Shown: piece after piece, positions 1 through 12,505 of the stretch | Layout: each line of letters starts with the position of its first letter | Numbering within the stretch: position 1 is the first letter of the stretch | NCBI GenBank assembly: GCA_020740775.1 | Contig: JAHEWK010000014.1 | Location: 1,550,001-1,614,000, forward strand | DNA: 64,000 bases | Origin: Ilyonectria destructans | Lineage: Eukaryota > Ascomycota > Sordariomycetes > Hypocreales > Nectriaceae | Direction: 5' to 3' | Notes under the pieces: model-generated | What the model was told of the DNA's origin: nothing | Database searches by the model: none | Seen by the model: the letters and a program-made list of their open reading frames with translations, nothing else | Program-made: the position numbers and the translations under genes

Positions 1-2394
1 TGACCATGTTGAGGAGGGCCTCCTTGGTCTCCTTCCACTGACGGGTCTTGAGACCGCAGTCAGGGTCGATCCAGAGCTGCTCAGGCTTGAGGAACTGGAG
101 CATCTCCTCGATGCGGTCCTTGATCTCCTGCTCGCTGGGGATACGAGGGGAGTGGATGTCGTAGACACCAGGGCCGATGTGGCGGGGGTACTCAGAGTCA
201 ACGAAGACACGGAGGAGCTTGGCATCGGACTTGCTGTTCTCAATGGACAGAACGTCGGCATCGAGGGCAGCGATGGCGTGGAAGAAGTCCTGGAACTCAG
301 AGTAGCAGAAGTGAGAGTGGATCTGAGTGGAGTCGACGACGCCGGCGGTGGAGAGACGGAAAGCATCGACAGCCCACTTGAGGTAGGCATCGCGCTCAGA
401 GCCGGAGCGGAGAGGGAGACCCTCACGGAGAGCAGGCTCATCGACCTGGATGACGTCAATGCCAGCCTTCTCGAGGTCGACAACCTCGTCACGGAGGGCC
501 AGAGCAAGCTGCTGGGCCTGGACGGACTGGTGAACGTCATCACGGGGGAAAGACCATCGCAGGCAAGTGACGGGGCCAGTCAACATGCCCTTCATGGGCT
601 TGTCGGAGACCTTGACGGCGTACTTGGACTCCTTGACGGTCATGGGAGCGGGGCGGGAGATGTCGCCGACAATGATGGGGGGTCGGACGCATCGAGAGCC
701 GTAGCTCTGAACCCAGGCATGGGTGGTGAAAGCATAACCCTTAAGGCGCTCACCGAAGAACTGAACCATGTCGTTACGCTCAGGCTCGCCGTGAACGAAA
801 ACATCGAGGCCAAGCTCCTCCTGGATCTTGACGTTGTCCTCAATCTCCTTCTCAATGAACTTATCGTACTGCTCAACAGTGATCTCACCCTTGGTGAGCT
901 TGTTGCGCTGGATACGGATGTCCTTGGTCTGGGGGAAAGAGCCGATGGTGGTGGTGGGGAAGAGAGGGAGCTTGAGCTTCTCCTGCTGCTGGGCGATACG
1001 GGCAGGGAACTCGGACTGACGCTTGTGGTCGGCCTCAGTGACCTTGGACTGACGGTCCTTGACCTCAGGGTCGTTGGTTCGGGCAGAGGTGGCACGAGCC
1101 TGGATGGACTTGGCGTTGGCCTCAAGCTGCTCACGGACAGCGGCGGGGCCCTCAGTGACGGCCTTGGCGATGAGAGCAATCTCAGAAGCCTTCTCAGTGG
1201 CGAAAGAGAACCAGTCGGCAATCTCGGCGTCCAGCTTCTTCTCGCTGGCGAGGGTGTGGGGGGTGTGGAGGAGAGAGCTGGAGGTGGCAACAATGACACG
1301 GTCCTTGCCGAGCTTCTGGATAGCGGTCTCAGCGGTCTCGATGGCACGCTTCAGGTTGGTCTTCCAGATGTTACGGCCATCGACGACACCAGCAGAGAGG
1401 ATGGTGCTGGAGCCGAGAGCAGAAGCGACAGTCTCGAGCTGCTCAGGGTTGCGGACAAGGTCAACGTGGACACCATAGACATCCTTGGGGAGGAGGTCAA
1501 TGTTGTGGACGATGTCACCGAAGTAGGTGGTGAAGACAAGCTTGGGGATCTTGTCGCCGAGGGCGGCAAACTTCTCATAGGCGGGCTTGAAAGCGGCCTT
1601 GGTCTTCTGGGGGAGATCAAAGACGAGGACGGGCTCATCGATCTGGACGGTCTCGGCACCAGCCTCCTTCAGCTGGACAAGGAGCTGCTCGTAGATGGGC
1701 AGGAGGCTGTCGAGGAGGTCAATGGGGTCGACGGTCTGGTCACGGTCGGCCTTGCCGAGGTGGAGGAAGCTGACGGGGCCAACAAGGACGGGGCGGGTGG
1801 TGATACCAGCCTCCTTAGCCTCCTTGAAGTCAGCGACAGCCTTGGGGGTGGCGGTGAGCTTGAAGGTCTGGCCGTCCTGGAGAGTGGGCTTGACGTAGTG
1901 GTAGTTGGAGTCGAACCACTTGACCATCTCCAGAGAGGGGACATCGACGCCCTCCTTCTGGTGGCCACGGCCCATGGCGAAGTACTCGTCAATGGTATCG
2001 AGACCATCCTTGGTGTATCGCTCGGGGACAGCCTGTGAGACATTTTATCAGCAAAGAGCCGAGGAAAGGATTGGCACTGAGAGAAAACTTACACCGAAGT
2101 CCTGGATGTGGTGGAGGACCTGGTCGTACAGAGCGAAGTCGTTGCTGGGGATGATGTCGACACCGGCATCCTGCTGGATCTTCCAGTGAGCAAGGCGAAG
2201 GCGCTTGGCCTCAGCGAGGAGGTCGGCCTGGGAGATCTTGCCACCCCAGTCTACATGTTCGGGTCAGCGGCGGTGGGCTGGGAGGAGGGGTTGTGGAGAG
2301 GCGGTGGAGGGGTGTACTGACAAGCCTCAGTAGCCTTCTTGAGGTCACGGTTCACACCCATGCGGGGGAAACCGAGAATCGCGGACTGAACCAT
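1..2394 (-). CDS. MET6: Cobalamin-independent methionine synthase (partial, C-terminus off window)
   Basis: The enzyme transfers the methyl group of 5-methyltetrahydropteroyl-triglutamate to homocysteine, the last step of methionine synthesis in the cytosol. Exons on the minus strand are 2394-2322, 2250-2093 and 2032-1; both introns (71 and 60 nt) have GT-AG ends and keep frame. The start MVQSAILGFPRMG is the typical fungal MetE start. About 754 residues are visible against roughly 765 expected, so only about a dozen C-terminal residues are missing. Zinc-binding residues are visible: His and Cys in HSHFCYSEF (about 295-325) and the later Cys in IDPDCGLK (about 45-75). Codon choice is strongly C-biased, as in highly expressed fungal genes, and this creates a 628-codon open frame on the opposite strand that is not a gene. 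Seen: motifs and splice sites. Known: family chemistry. Inferred: high expression. Confidence 0.96.
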
Positions 2395-4443
2395 ATTGGC
2401 GGTTGATCCGAGTATTCTAAAAGGTGTGTTTTTGGAAAGACGCTGCTGAGAAGTTAGACAATGTGAATTGTTGGTACGAACGGTGGCGGGGCGTTTGGCG
2501 GGGTGGGAGGGGCAGTTTTTTTGAGTGTGAGATTGGGAGAAGGGGAGAGGTGGAGGGAGAACGTACTGAAGATACAGAGCCCTGTCTGTACCACAATGGA
2601 TCAATCAGGGGATCCTTTGATGAGAAGAAGTAAAGGAGGATGGGAGGATGAAAGGAGAAAGAAAAAAAAAGAGGAAGAGGAAGGGGAGGAGCTCTAGAAA
2701 AAGGATCAGAGACGGTTGGAAAAAAAAAGGTCCAGCAGAAAAACTCAGGCGGAGGCCAGTCCGAAAGCGGGGGAGGGGTAGCAGTGATGTGATGATGCGT
2801 CAGGTACCTTCTCACAGCTCAGATTCGCAGTGGCTCCTCAGCAACGCGGTGTACCTGTACTCTACTCCAAGTTAAGCACGGAGCACGGAGCACTGTACCG
2901 CTGCACCGCTGCACCACTGCAGGAGCCACGGAGTCCACAGGGGACCGTGGAAGGCAGTGGTTGGACAGGGGCTCCCCTGCAAAACCAGTCCTTGCCGTGT
3001 CTGATCCTTTGAGGCGGCAGCTCCTGTGGGTACGAGCGCGATACGTATTCGTACAATTCGTCGGCGGTGGTTGGTCGGCGGGAGCGGCTGCCGGGGGGGG
3101 CTGGCGAGTTCGAGAGAGTGCGGCGCGGCGCTGGGCGGCTGCTACTACGTAGTAACTTCGCAGCAAGCGGTAGGCGGCCGGCTGTTGCTGGTGGTGGATA
3201 GAGCGTGGGTACAGCGTGGGTTTGGTGAGCAGCTGTCGTCGGGCTGTCGGGCTGTCGGCGGAGCCAGTTTTACATCGATACTTGAGTATTTCGGGTCCCG
3301 AATTGCGCCATCGCCCTTCACCCATTACCTCATGTCTCGCTCGTCCTGGTTGCCTGGCTGCTGGTGTGCCGGTGTGTTGCTGTGGCTGGGGCTAAACTCG
3401 AGCCCAATCTTACGCCGCCGTTGATCGGCCATTGGCATCCTTCACCGTTCGTTGCCACCCCAGTCACTGCGTGCGTGCTTTTGGACGTGGATTCTGCTCG
3501 CCTTGCCCTTGTGTGCCCCTCGATTGATTGCCCCTCGATTGCCCCTCGTGTGCCTCTGCTCAGACCCACGTGCCCAAGGGTATCGCTGGCTTCTATTCGT
3601 ACGCCATCGACCCAATGCTGGCCGGACGATACCGGGAGGCTGGTCTCTGCGAGGCTTTGTTGAGGATACCACCAGCTCCGTTTGGAAGACGGGAGAAGCT
3701 ACGGTGGCTCTTGGTGCTGTTTCGCTTGTCACGCCGAGAGCGCGTCTCGTCTCACCTGACCGGCCTGACAGTCGGCCTGACCAGTCCTCGCTTGCATCAA
3801 CCACCCCCCTTGACTCATGCATGTCTAGCCAAGCTTGTTCCGTTGTCTTGAAATTCTCGAGACTCCTCGATCCCATCACCGAGCAAGCTCCCGTTATGGC
3901 CGCTGGGTCTGGGGTTTGCCTGTAAACAGTAAGCACTGCACGCAGCGGTGTCGATTATAGTCAGCACGCAATTCCTTCTCGGCTGATGAGATATTTTCTC
4001 CGAGATAATGTCAGCCACGGACTATGCAAGTCATCATTGTGATTCCCTAATTCCCTCTGAGATGGAATGCCTGGTAGGTAGCAATCGCATCACCAAACCC
4101 AAGTGATTCTTTATCCTCGCGGCTTCGATCTCGCTTCCTGGCGCTTTTGCCACGTAGCTGTGTTCACCTCGTTTCCAACCTCACGATACCAGCGCAACCC
4201 AACGCACTCTTACAATTAGGGTATCGTAGTTTACGACATTGTGACAAGACTTCTTTACCTTCCAAACAAGTCGTCCCATTTGAATCATTGCTCCGTGATG
4301 TGATGTCCATTGCCACATTCCGTGCCTTCCCTCAGGCACTTGAGATACCGCAAAGATGGAAGGAGATACCAACCTCAACTCCACCAACAGAACCATGACT
4401 TTCCCGCTTCGACCACCATACCCCCTCCTTTCGTACTGGCACG
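2395..4443. other. Intergenic region between methionine synthase and the orphan gene
   Basis: No convincing coding sequence is present. The first 400 bases are the promoter and leader of the methionine synthase gene, purine-rich on the plus strand around 2620-2740. Short direct repeats lie at about 2878-2925 (GCACGGA twice, GCTGCACC twice) and 3512-3552 (GCCCCTCG three times). The small open frames here look random. Confidence 0.6.
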
Positions 4444-7400
4444 ATGAACCGCATTTTGTACCCTCGCCTCAATCACTCCCTCGTCTTTCGGCGTGTCAAT
4501 CGCCTCGATTGCTATACCGCTTTTTGGCCTCGGTTCTTTGGTCCTCCATTACCACTTGGAGAAGTCTCTTCTTGGACGATCCTTTGGTCATCATAAATTC
4601 CGCCCGTGTCTCTCCATAGACTCCCATGCCTCTCCTCTGTTGCTGCAGGTCTCGGGCTCTGACTCAAGGATCGCCATCATGTACTCTCCAGCTGTCGTCC
4701 AACCAATCCACCACAATTGCAGTTCCCACTACTGAAACACGAGGTCAACCGACTCAAGGTCAACCATCCATTCTAGGGCTTTCCTCGCAAGCGGAATGGG
4801 GGTCGTCTCAGCTCTCAATAGCTGACCGCCATGGCATATCCATGCCCCAGCTGGGGGCAGACGGTTCCGAAAGCGAGGACGACCTACCAAGAGCAAGAAA
4901 GAAAGCCAGTGGAACTTTTGATGCTGTCAGAGCCAAAGTCGTTCAGCACATTCGGCAAGGTACTAGCATCAAACGTCAGTCTCTCGCCTCCATTGGCAAC
5001 AGCGATGAGGAAGTCGCCCGTCGAGCCGAACTGAAACGACTCATGCACAAGAGGATCCAAGATGAACTCCAGACCGAACAATGTGACGACAAGTCTAGCA
5101 ACAAAACAACACCCAGCATACAATGCATTTCTTCTGTCACTAATGCCGCGATGCCTACTGCTGGGCCAAGAGACAACATTGAATTCGCCGTCAACACACT
5201 ACCTGCCCTCGATAGTCCGGTATCCCTGGAGCCAAGTCTCCGATTAGCAACTGCTGCACCTTACGAGGCATCTCGACACACTGCGACGCAACAGGATGGC
5301 CGTACGGAATCGTTACAAAGCTACGAGAGCTATCCGGAATCAATGAATGAGACTACTGGCACAGTTCGTTGCTTGCGACCTTCAATTGTCTCCACGGAGC
5401 CGGGTCCAGCCTCGAGGCACGTGAGCTTCCCGCAGTCCACATCGCAAAAGTCTTTCCAACTTTCGAACAGCACTTCTCGTCTTGATCGGATCTTGGGACC
5501 AGACAACAGCTTTTGTAGCCGTCGAGTTTCCTCTTCTTTGGACGGGCAATCTGCCCTTGGAGTATGGCTTATCGCTCAAGGTCTGCGGTCAAGGGATAAC
5601 TCGGTAGCCCCCTTTGAAGATACAGAGATCGGAAATCCCGGTACTCAAGATTCGAGTCACGAACAGCTCAGGGGAGTCGATAGGGTCACAGAAGCACTTG
5701 CGTCAAGCATTCACACCACTATTCGGTCCCGAACAGAACCGTCCCTCAGCCAGGCACCAAGTGTCACGGATGAACCCAAGAAGCCAGAACAAAGCTGTAC
5801 GTCAGCACATCAGACTGACCAATCCGAGAAAGATTCACAATGTGGCTCCTGTCATAGTGATAGGGTGAATCCATCTCATACCGAGGGCATTCTGGACAGC
5901 TGCGCACTGGCCCTCATACTGAACTCGATGGCCGACAATACATCCTCGAACTACACCTCAAAACTGCCAAGTTTCCAGCCGAGTCCCGCACGCTCCGACC
6001 CAAATTTCTACGGTCTTAACACACAAGATCTTGAGAGCTTTCAGCTGTCGCCTTTTGAGTGTGAGTGTTTCAAGTTATATCAAGGTTAATAGTAACTGAC
6101 CTTGATGTAGGGCATGGAAGCTCGCCATTGTCCTGCGACTTTATTGGCTCGACGGAGCAGGTCCTGAATGCCCCCAAGGCCGACCAGTTGACTGAATTTG
6201 GGCCTTACACCGATCCTCAAGCGATCCCAAATCCGGCTCATATCGTATACGACACATGTTCTTTATCACATTCGGAAACCACCAGCTTCTTCCAGCGAGA
6301 GACGGAACTTCGGACAATTCAGAAACGGTTTGCCGAAGTCTTGGCACGCAAGAAGCTTGCATTTCCTATCGCCAGTCGCTTCCGTGAAGAATTTGCGGAA
6401 CCTGGTCTCGGCCGAAGTGAGCGGACGTCTTTTATCGACAAAATCCATCTTACCGTCCCGAGGCGATTCAAATCAGGAGCAAGAAGCCCAAGTGGCATAG
6501 AGCAAGAGAATTCATTTGAATCGTCTCAGACTGCCAATTCCTATTCAGTGCTCCGTGGGACAGAGGCAGCCCACAACAGAGAGATGAGCAGTAAACACAA
6601 GCGGCCATCTAACCTGAGTATTCGATCAAACATGCATCCTTTATCGCCCCAGGTGTATCAGAGACCAGGCTCAGCGCGAGAGGAAAGTACCACGGATTTA
6701 TGGCAACGAGCGATCAGACTCGAGGCCGAGGAGAGACATAGTTCGAATTCCCATGTCAGCCCACCCCCTCAAGATGAAAGGGCATCCTCGGAAAACCGCC
6801 CGCCAACCTTGAAAGTTGGGTTGTGGAGGGGAGAGAGTACTGGGAACAGTTCCTTGTCGACCAAGAACACCAACAGAGAGCCCTCTCACTTGACCCCAAA
6901 GGCCGACGAGCTACCTGCCAGTGAACATTCAAAATGGCTTATTCAACGTTGGACAACTGAAATGAGGCCTAGGGCACTAGGTGATCCCGATAGTATTGGG
7001 AGAAAGTGTTCAAGAAAGTTGGCGAAGCCACCGAATTCCTGGGCCAGGTTCCCATCTCACACAAGAGAAGAAAGAGTCAAGCATGCGACTATAAAGGACA
7101 ATGTCAAGCCTAAAGATTTTGCGATAAAGGAGATTGCCCCAGATGGTCGAGTTCTGTGGGCCACTAACAAGGGCCTCACGGAGGAGGTACCATGTGATGG
7201 AGCACTAACACGGTCTTTCTCCATGAGAATGAGTAAAGCTGTCAAGTCGAAGCTTACTTGGTTTCTTCCCACGAAGAATGTGCCTGGAGACGCAGGAAAG
7301 CGCTCTTGGAAGACCCGGGCCAGCTCCCAAGGGGCAAAACAATTGGAGTATCCGGAACTGGAGATTCTGCCCACAGGGTCAGGGTACAAGGAACTCCAAG

Positions 7401-7972
7401 CTCTAGAGAAGGAAATCAAAAACATGAAGGGTAGACCACAATACCTGGCCACTGAGGAATCCCTGGCAAGGCCAAGATCTGTGAGGAGCTTGGGAAGCAG
7501 GATATCAGCCCTCATGTATGAAGCAGCAACATCCAACTGCCTCGACCACGATAATACCCTGACTTCAGCCAATATTCCGAAGTCGCCAGGGACACCAGCG
7601 AGCGGATTCCATAGTCTGCTCCAAGAAAGCGTTGCCATGACGGACATTTTCGTCACACCCCAGAGTCGGTTTTCATTCGGGGTTGGAACTCAGCAAGATC
7701 ATAACAACTCAGATGCCGAATCCACCAAGAGCGAGCAGCCAGCTATCGGGAGGTCACCAACAGCCGAGGTCGATACGAAGAGTCGCCTGCGGTCTTCTAC
7801 ATGGGCTGGTCAATCTGAGACTGGAGTCCCTGATTCAAGCAGACTGGCCAGCTTCAGGCAGGCTTTGGATACACTCCGACAAAACGATGGTATGAATGAA
7901 GGCGGTGGATTCTTGACAAAATCCACGTTGGCCATCGGAACCAAGCACAACTCAATTGGTGAGATGTCATAA
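4444..7972 (+). CDS. Large disordered protein of unknown function
   Basis: I do not recognise this protein. The proposed exons are 4444-4586, 4649-6060 and 6111-7972, giving about 1138 residues. The second intron (50 nt) is solid: GTGAGT donor, CTGAC branch site, TAG acceptor, frame kept. The first intron (62 nt, donor GTCATC, acceptor TGCTGCAG) is weaker. I prefer it because the 4444-4586 reading (MNRILYPRLNHSLVF...) looks protein-like and joins in frame. The alternative is a start at 4626 (MPLLCCCRSRA), giving 1098 residues without that exon. The product is rich in Ser, Thr, Pro, Gln and charged residues, with no membrane segment and no enzyme motif. Basic Ser/Arg patches suggest phosphorylation-regulated disorder, but that is inference. 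Confidence 0.72.
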
Positions 7973-8468
7973 CCATTGCGGATCAACTAGCACCAAAGAG
8001 AGTTCTACGAATAGGAGGACCCCGAGATTCGAGAGAAGTGCAAAGTGACCTCGAAGAAGGGAAACGAGAATTCCGAGTTACTACTCTAAACCATGGTGTA
8101 CGAGAAGCAAAAGAAATCATATTTTGTAGCGATGGCAAGACATTCGCCTGCGTAACTAACTACCTGATTACGTATGAATTATCCAAGTACTATATAGATA
8201 GGCTCATGCATTGTTCATGTCGTTGACCTGATACAATCTCTCATCTCAAACTCGTGCATCCGTCTAGAGAGAATTTATCCAAATTGCCCATTTTTTATCC
8301 AACCATACCCACATGCTCATTAAACTGATATTAAGCAACGTTCACGCGACTAAAAACAAGGGTGGCAACCCAACCATGCGTATGCTAGGCTCTGTGGTTA
8401 GTCCATGCAACAAGAGATTGGGAGGAGGACTATGATCGAATCTCGAAGACTGCGATGGGAGCACTGGC
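7973..8468. other. Intergenic, convergent 3' ends
   Basis: This AT-richer stretch lies between the 3' ends of the orphan gene (+) and the transporter gene (-). It should hold both 3' untranslated regions. I see no gene or repeat. Confidence 0.5.
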
Positions 8469-10349
8469 TCAGACAGTTTCCTCCTTTTCTCTCAGTTCGG
8501 CGCGCTCCCGCCTAGCCTTGTCCTCCTCAGCTTTCCGCAGCATCTCCTCTTTGCGGTCACGCAAGGCGATGCAGAATGGGGAACGGCTGCGAATGCTAGG
8601 CCCTTTCCAGATAAAGATGAAGGGGATGAAGCACATGAGGGCACTGAGACCACCCAGAAGGGAGCAAGCACCGGCAACGCCGAGACGGCGGAACATGTGA
8701 GTAGTGGCGAGGGGGAGCACGACGGCAAAGAGGGAGCGGCAGCACGAGGCCGCGGCGTTGGCGGAGGCAGCGAAGATCTCGTAGGCATCTGTGAGGTAGT
8801 TGAGCAGGGCCATGAAGATGAGGAGGAAGCCCATGCCGAAGGGGATGCCGGCGAGCATGGGGGCGACGAAAGAGACGGATGACTTGGCGGACCAGCCGAG
8901 CCAGAACAGGGAGAGGACGAAGAGCGGGCCGCCGAGGCACGCCAGTGGGAGGCGGCGATATTCCTCGCGCTTGACCCAGGCGGCATCACGGGCTTGGGCA
9001 CGGGAGATAATCGTGTCCCAGATGTAGAAAACAGGCAGATTCAAGCATGCACCGCCGGCGATCGGGAGGTAGGCTAAGCCAGTGACACCTGGGGAAAGGC
9101 CATAGACGTCTTGGAAGACAATTGGGAAGGCCTGAAAGGACATGTAGAAAATGCTGTAGATGAGCGAGAGATATGCACAGGTGGTGGTGACGATGGGTTC
9201 AAAGAACAGCATGCGCAGCGGCCTAGTGAGGACCACGGTGAAGAGTTGATTAAGGTCCGTCTCCTCAAGATCGCGCGGGGCAATTGCTCGCGATGTTGGA
9301 TCGGCCTTACGCATCTTCTTGGCGCGGTTGGCTAGCAGGATGGGGCCGTACGTCTCTGGGAGGAAGGGGGTTAGGGCGAGGGTCGAGCCGGCGAAGATTA
9401 AGGCGATCCAGAAGGTCCAGCGCCAGCCGATGGTTTGGGAAGTGAAACCGGAGACGATTGGAGAGAGAATGGGACCGAAAGTAGTCGCCTATAAGTCAAG
9501 AGTCAGCATGTTGAGGTTAAGGAAGCCATATCTAGACGGCTCAACTCACCACCATGAAGATGGCATACGCTCTGCCCCTGGACGTTGGCTCTCCGTACAC
9601 ATCGGCCAGGATGCCCGCAACAATGGCAATCGGAGAGCTAGCAAACACGCCAGTGAGGAGGCGGAAGATAAGTAATGACGGCCAGGTAGAGGCGAGGGCA
9701 CACGCCATGGTGAAGATGGTGAAGAAGCAAAATGTGATGAAGCTTAGGTTGCGGCGACCGTAGTGCTCGCTCAGGGGACCCCAAATGATGGGCCCGAAGA
9801 CGTATCCGATGAGATAGACAGAAATCGGTAGCACCCTCTGCTCTTCAGAGGTGACGCCAAAGTCCTTGACGATTTCGGGGATGGCCATGCTTGGTAGGGC
9901 AGAGCCCATGGTGGAGTTGACGACGAGGAGGGAGGTGTAGCCGAGAACCACAATCTTCTTGGTCTGTCGTGGATGTGTTAGTGAGCCTTCGCATGACAAC
10001 GTGATAGACATCCCTACACTTGACCAATTGTATGGGTTTTCGGGGTCGTTGGGTTCCCAATTGATGAGGACCTCGTTCGTACGGCTCCTAGTCCGCGAGC
10101 GGATATTATGAAGCGCACCAATACCCCGATCTACCGTCTCCTCCTCATAGCGAGACTCGGCGTCGAGTTCGTCTAGACGTGTGATTCTGTCGGAGATGGA
10201 ACTACTCCTTCGTCGTCCACCTTGGGAATAAGTGAGCATCACCAACATTCATTCGGGCCCAACAGGCATGAGGCGGTGTCAGTGTAGGATTTGGACTTAC
10301 GATATGGGGAGGTATCCCGCATCGTGTCACTGGATTCACTACTAGGCAT
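8469..10349 (-). CDS. MFS transporter, DHA1 (drug:H+ antiporter) type
   Basis: A plasma-membrane proton antiporter of the major facilitator superfamily, of the fungal DHA1 group that exports drugs or polyamines. Exons on the minus strand are 10349-10301, 10220-10018, 9963-9550 and 9488-8469, giving 561 residues. The three introns are 54-80 nt; the first ends in AAG rather than CAG or TAG. The cytosolic N-terminus (about 1-85) is charged and carries the NPYNWS element common just before TM1 in this group. Motif A, GPLSEHYGRR, is at residues 146-155. About twelve hydrophobic segments follow, and the tail is Glu/Arg-rich and helical. The substrate cannot be read from sequence. No biosynthetic cluster surrounds it, so a general efflux role is more likely than export of a clustered metabolite. 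Confidence 0.9.
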
Positions 10350-11165
10350 TTTGAGTGTGGGTGTTGAGAACGGTTGACAACACGAAAGGAATCATATGAA
10401 TCATTCACAGATGGGACTAGGCACAGGAAAGGAAGAGGAAACTAAGATGGCAATTGAAAAAGAGAGCGACGACTTGGGTCATTTTTGGGTCACAGGAACA
10501 GGGCCAAAGGTTTTCTCTTTTCCCATGCCCCTTCTGGGGGGGCCCGCCTCTATGAACGGGTGGATCTTTACCCACACGGAGCAGAGAGCCATTGCATATC
10601 CGCGTTGATGGGGACGGGATTAACAACTGGGCGTCGAAACCCCGCTCAGATAGGGCGGCCTAGAACAGCGATTGGTCGCCCCAACGTCCGGAGCCGGGGC
10701 AAATGGGTCAGGCCGATAGGCTTGACGTTGGAGAGCCGTGAGAGAGCGAGGGGTCGACGTTACCCGGTTGCGGCCCCCGGCCGGTACATCGGATCTAGGT
10801 CGGAGGCTGGAGGCTGGAGGCTTGGCTGCTAGTGTCGGGTATTGTGCGAACTGGGCAAGATGACGAATCGCGAGCTGCTGACCGATCGAATATTAGATGC
10901 GCCGCCTTTCGCCGGGCGAGGGCCGGCCGCGGATGAACCCTGGTCTCCTAACAGGGCGTGAGGCACGAGGCACATCGTGGTGGTGGTAGTCGAGATGGTG
11001 TTTATGCATCTCGACACGAGGGGTGATGCTGCTTGCATAGGTCGGTATTTGAGGCACCAAGTCGAAAAAAAAAGGCGTCACGAGTTCTGATGCCCAAGGT
11101 TTCATTCGCGCGTTTTCTGACAGCAAGTGGAAAAGTCTTCAGCCGGGGGGAGTGTGCCTCGAAGC
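10350..11165. other. Intergenic: transporter promoter and prefoldin 3' flank
   Basis: Upstream region of the transporter gene and downstream region of prefoldin. It is GC-rich, with a CGG/CCG-dense patch at about 10760-10800 that could bind zinc-cluster regulators (inference only). No coding sequence is supported. Confidence 0.45.
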
Positions 11166-11776
11166 TCAGGTCTCTAGGTTGATTTGCTTTCCGAATCTGG
11201 CATACAGCTCGACCTTGAGTTGGGTCATTTCTTCGCGGATCGTCCCCAACTTTTCTTCCAATTCCGTCGACTCCTCCTCAAGCTTTTCGGTGGCCTCCTC
11301 GAGCATCTCCTGCGCCTGCTCCAGCGGGATGTGGAAGTAGGCGTCGCCGATCTTGTACCTAGAATGAAAAGAAAAGTATATCCGTTAGCCAACATGCGTT
11401 CTTCTCGGTGTATCAATATCGTGGGCGGGGAGGGTTCGTACTGGACTTTTTCGTCCTCGTCGGCGAGTTCGAGTTCGGTAGACAAGTCGTCGAGCTCCTC
11501 CTTCTCCTTCTGCAGTCCTAGTCAGCGCATGTCTCAGATAGGCGACACATGGAGCCGCACGCTCTTTCCGGTCAACTCCTCCTCTAAGACCAGCTCGCGC
11601 TGGTGCAGTCGACTGAATCGGTTGATCTTGTCCTGGTCCTCTCGTCGGACCTCGACCTCGTCGGCAGCCTCTTCGTCGGCCTTGGAAAGCTAAAGGCGGT
11701 GTCAGATGGAGTCGGAGCCGGGACCAGGGCCAACTGGGTAACAACTCACCATGCGGCGTTGCATTATTGAGGCCAT
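11166..11776 (-). CDS. GIM3: Prefoldin subunit 4
   Basis: A beta-type subunit of the hexameric cytosolic chaperone prefoldin, which hands nascent actin and tubulin to the CCT chaperonin. Exons on the minus strand are 11776-11750, 11689-11561, 11509-11442 and 11358-11166, giving 138 residues, normal for the family. The first exon encodes only nine residues. The second intron uses donor GTGCGG and acceptor TGCAG with a branch site just upstream. The family signature runs through DKINRFSRLHQRE, then STELELADED and YKIGDAYFHIPLEQAQEML, which form the two beta-hairpin strands between coiled-coil arms. The C-terminal helix ends in LYARFGKQINLET. The gene is divergent from the CENP-W-like gene, 317 bp away. 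Confidence 0.93.
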
Positions 11777-12093
11777 GGTGGGCGGCTGGAGCTGGCTTTG
11801 GCCGTTGTGTCGGTATTCCACGAGTATGCCTCTTGCGCAGCTTCAGAGCTTCACTATGCGAAGGTGGGATACCGTGTGTAAACTACAGTGCGCATGGAAA
11901 AAATACTGTACACCCCTCCTTTTGCTGAGCGAGGCTCGACAGTACGTACTGCAACCATCGGCCCCTGCCGATTGGCCCCCACACAACAGCTGTCGTGAGG
12001 TCAGCGAGCGACCAGGCTACGAGCCTGCCTTGTCAACATCCGTCGCGGGGCCAGAAGCAACATCATCCATCCAAATTCGACAGGAGTATCGCC
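11777..12093. promoter_or_regulatory. Shared bidirectional promoter (prefoldin 4 / CENP-W-like)
   Basis: A 317-bp gap separates two divergent start codons, so both genes must be driven from here. I see no clear TATA box or named operator. Co-regulation of the pair is an inference. Confidence 0.6.
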
Positions 12094-12505
12094 ATGGCGC
12101 TCGGTAAAAAGGCCTACCCGAAGGCTACGGTGAAGAAGATTATCAAGGCGCATTCCAATCACAACCTCAAGAAGAATGCCGACGTAACGGTAGGCTATCC
12201 GGCAGCTGCGCTCGTCGCGAGATCGCGCGATGCTAATGTTGACGTTGCAGATCTTCCTCGACTACGTCCTGTTCATGGAATCGTACGACATCCCCACGAC
12301 TCAATTGCGAGCGAACGCGAGCTAACACGTTGACAAGGCTAGTAAAAGAAGCTGCGATTCAATCCAAGAAGTCTGGCGAGCGAGGGTTGTCGGCGCGAAG
12401 TGTTAAGAAGGTGACCAGGGTATGTCTCGATGGCAGTTTCGTGTCTCCGTGGCCGGATCTAACTCGGTTCTTGTACAGGATGCCTTGGCCAAGTTCAAGG
12501 GATGA
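12094..12505 (+). CDS. CENP-W-like histone-fold kinetochore protein
   Basis: Probable fungal CENP-W (Wip1) homologue, which with CENP-T forms the histone-fold dimer that links centromeric DNA to the outer kinetochore. Exons are 12094-12189, 12251-12282, 12338-12419 and 12479-12505: four exons for 78 residues, with internal exons as short as 32 nt. The second intron ends in AAG and has a CTAAC branch site; the others end in CAG. The product starts MALGKKAYPKATVKKIIKAH, followed by a hydrophobic middle helix (IFLDYVLFMESLVKEA) and a C-terminal helix (ARSVKKVTRDALAKFKG), as in a minimal histone fold with a basic N-terminus. Size, basic character and helix order fit CENP-W. Another small histone-fold family cannot be excluded without a profile search. 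Confidence 0.75.

Noticed and set aside
152..2038. 628-codon plus-strand open frame
   Set aside because: It is antisense to methionine synthase, whose motifs and introns are clear. The Leu/Gly/Val-rich translation is the expected mirror of a strongly C-biased coding strand.
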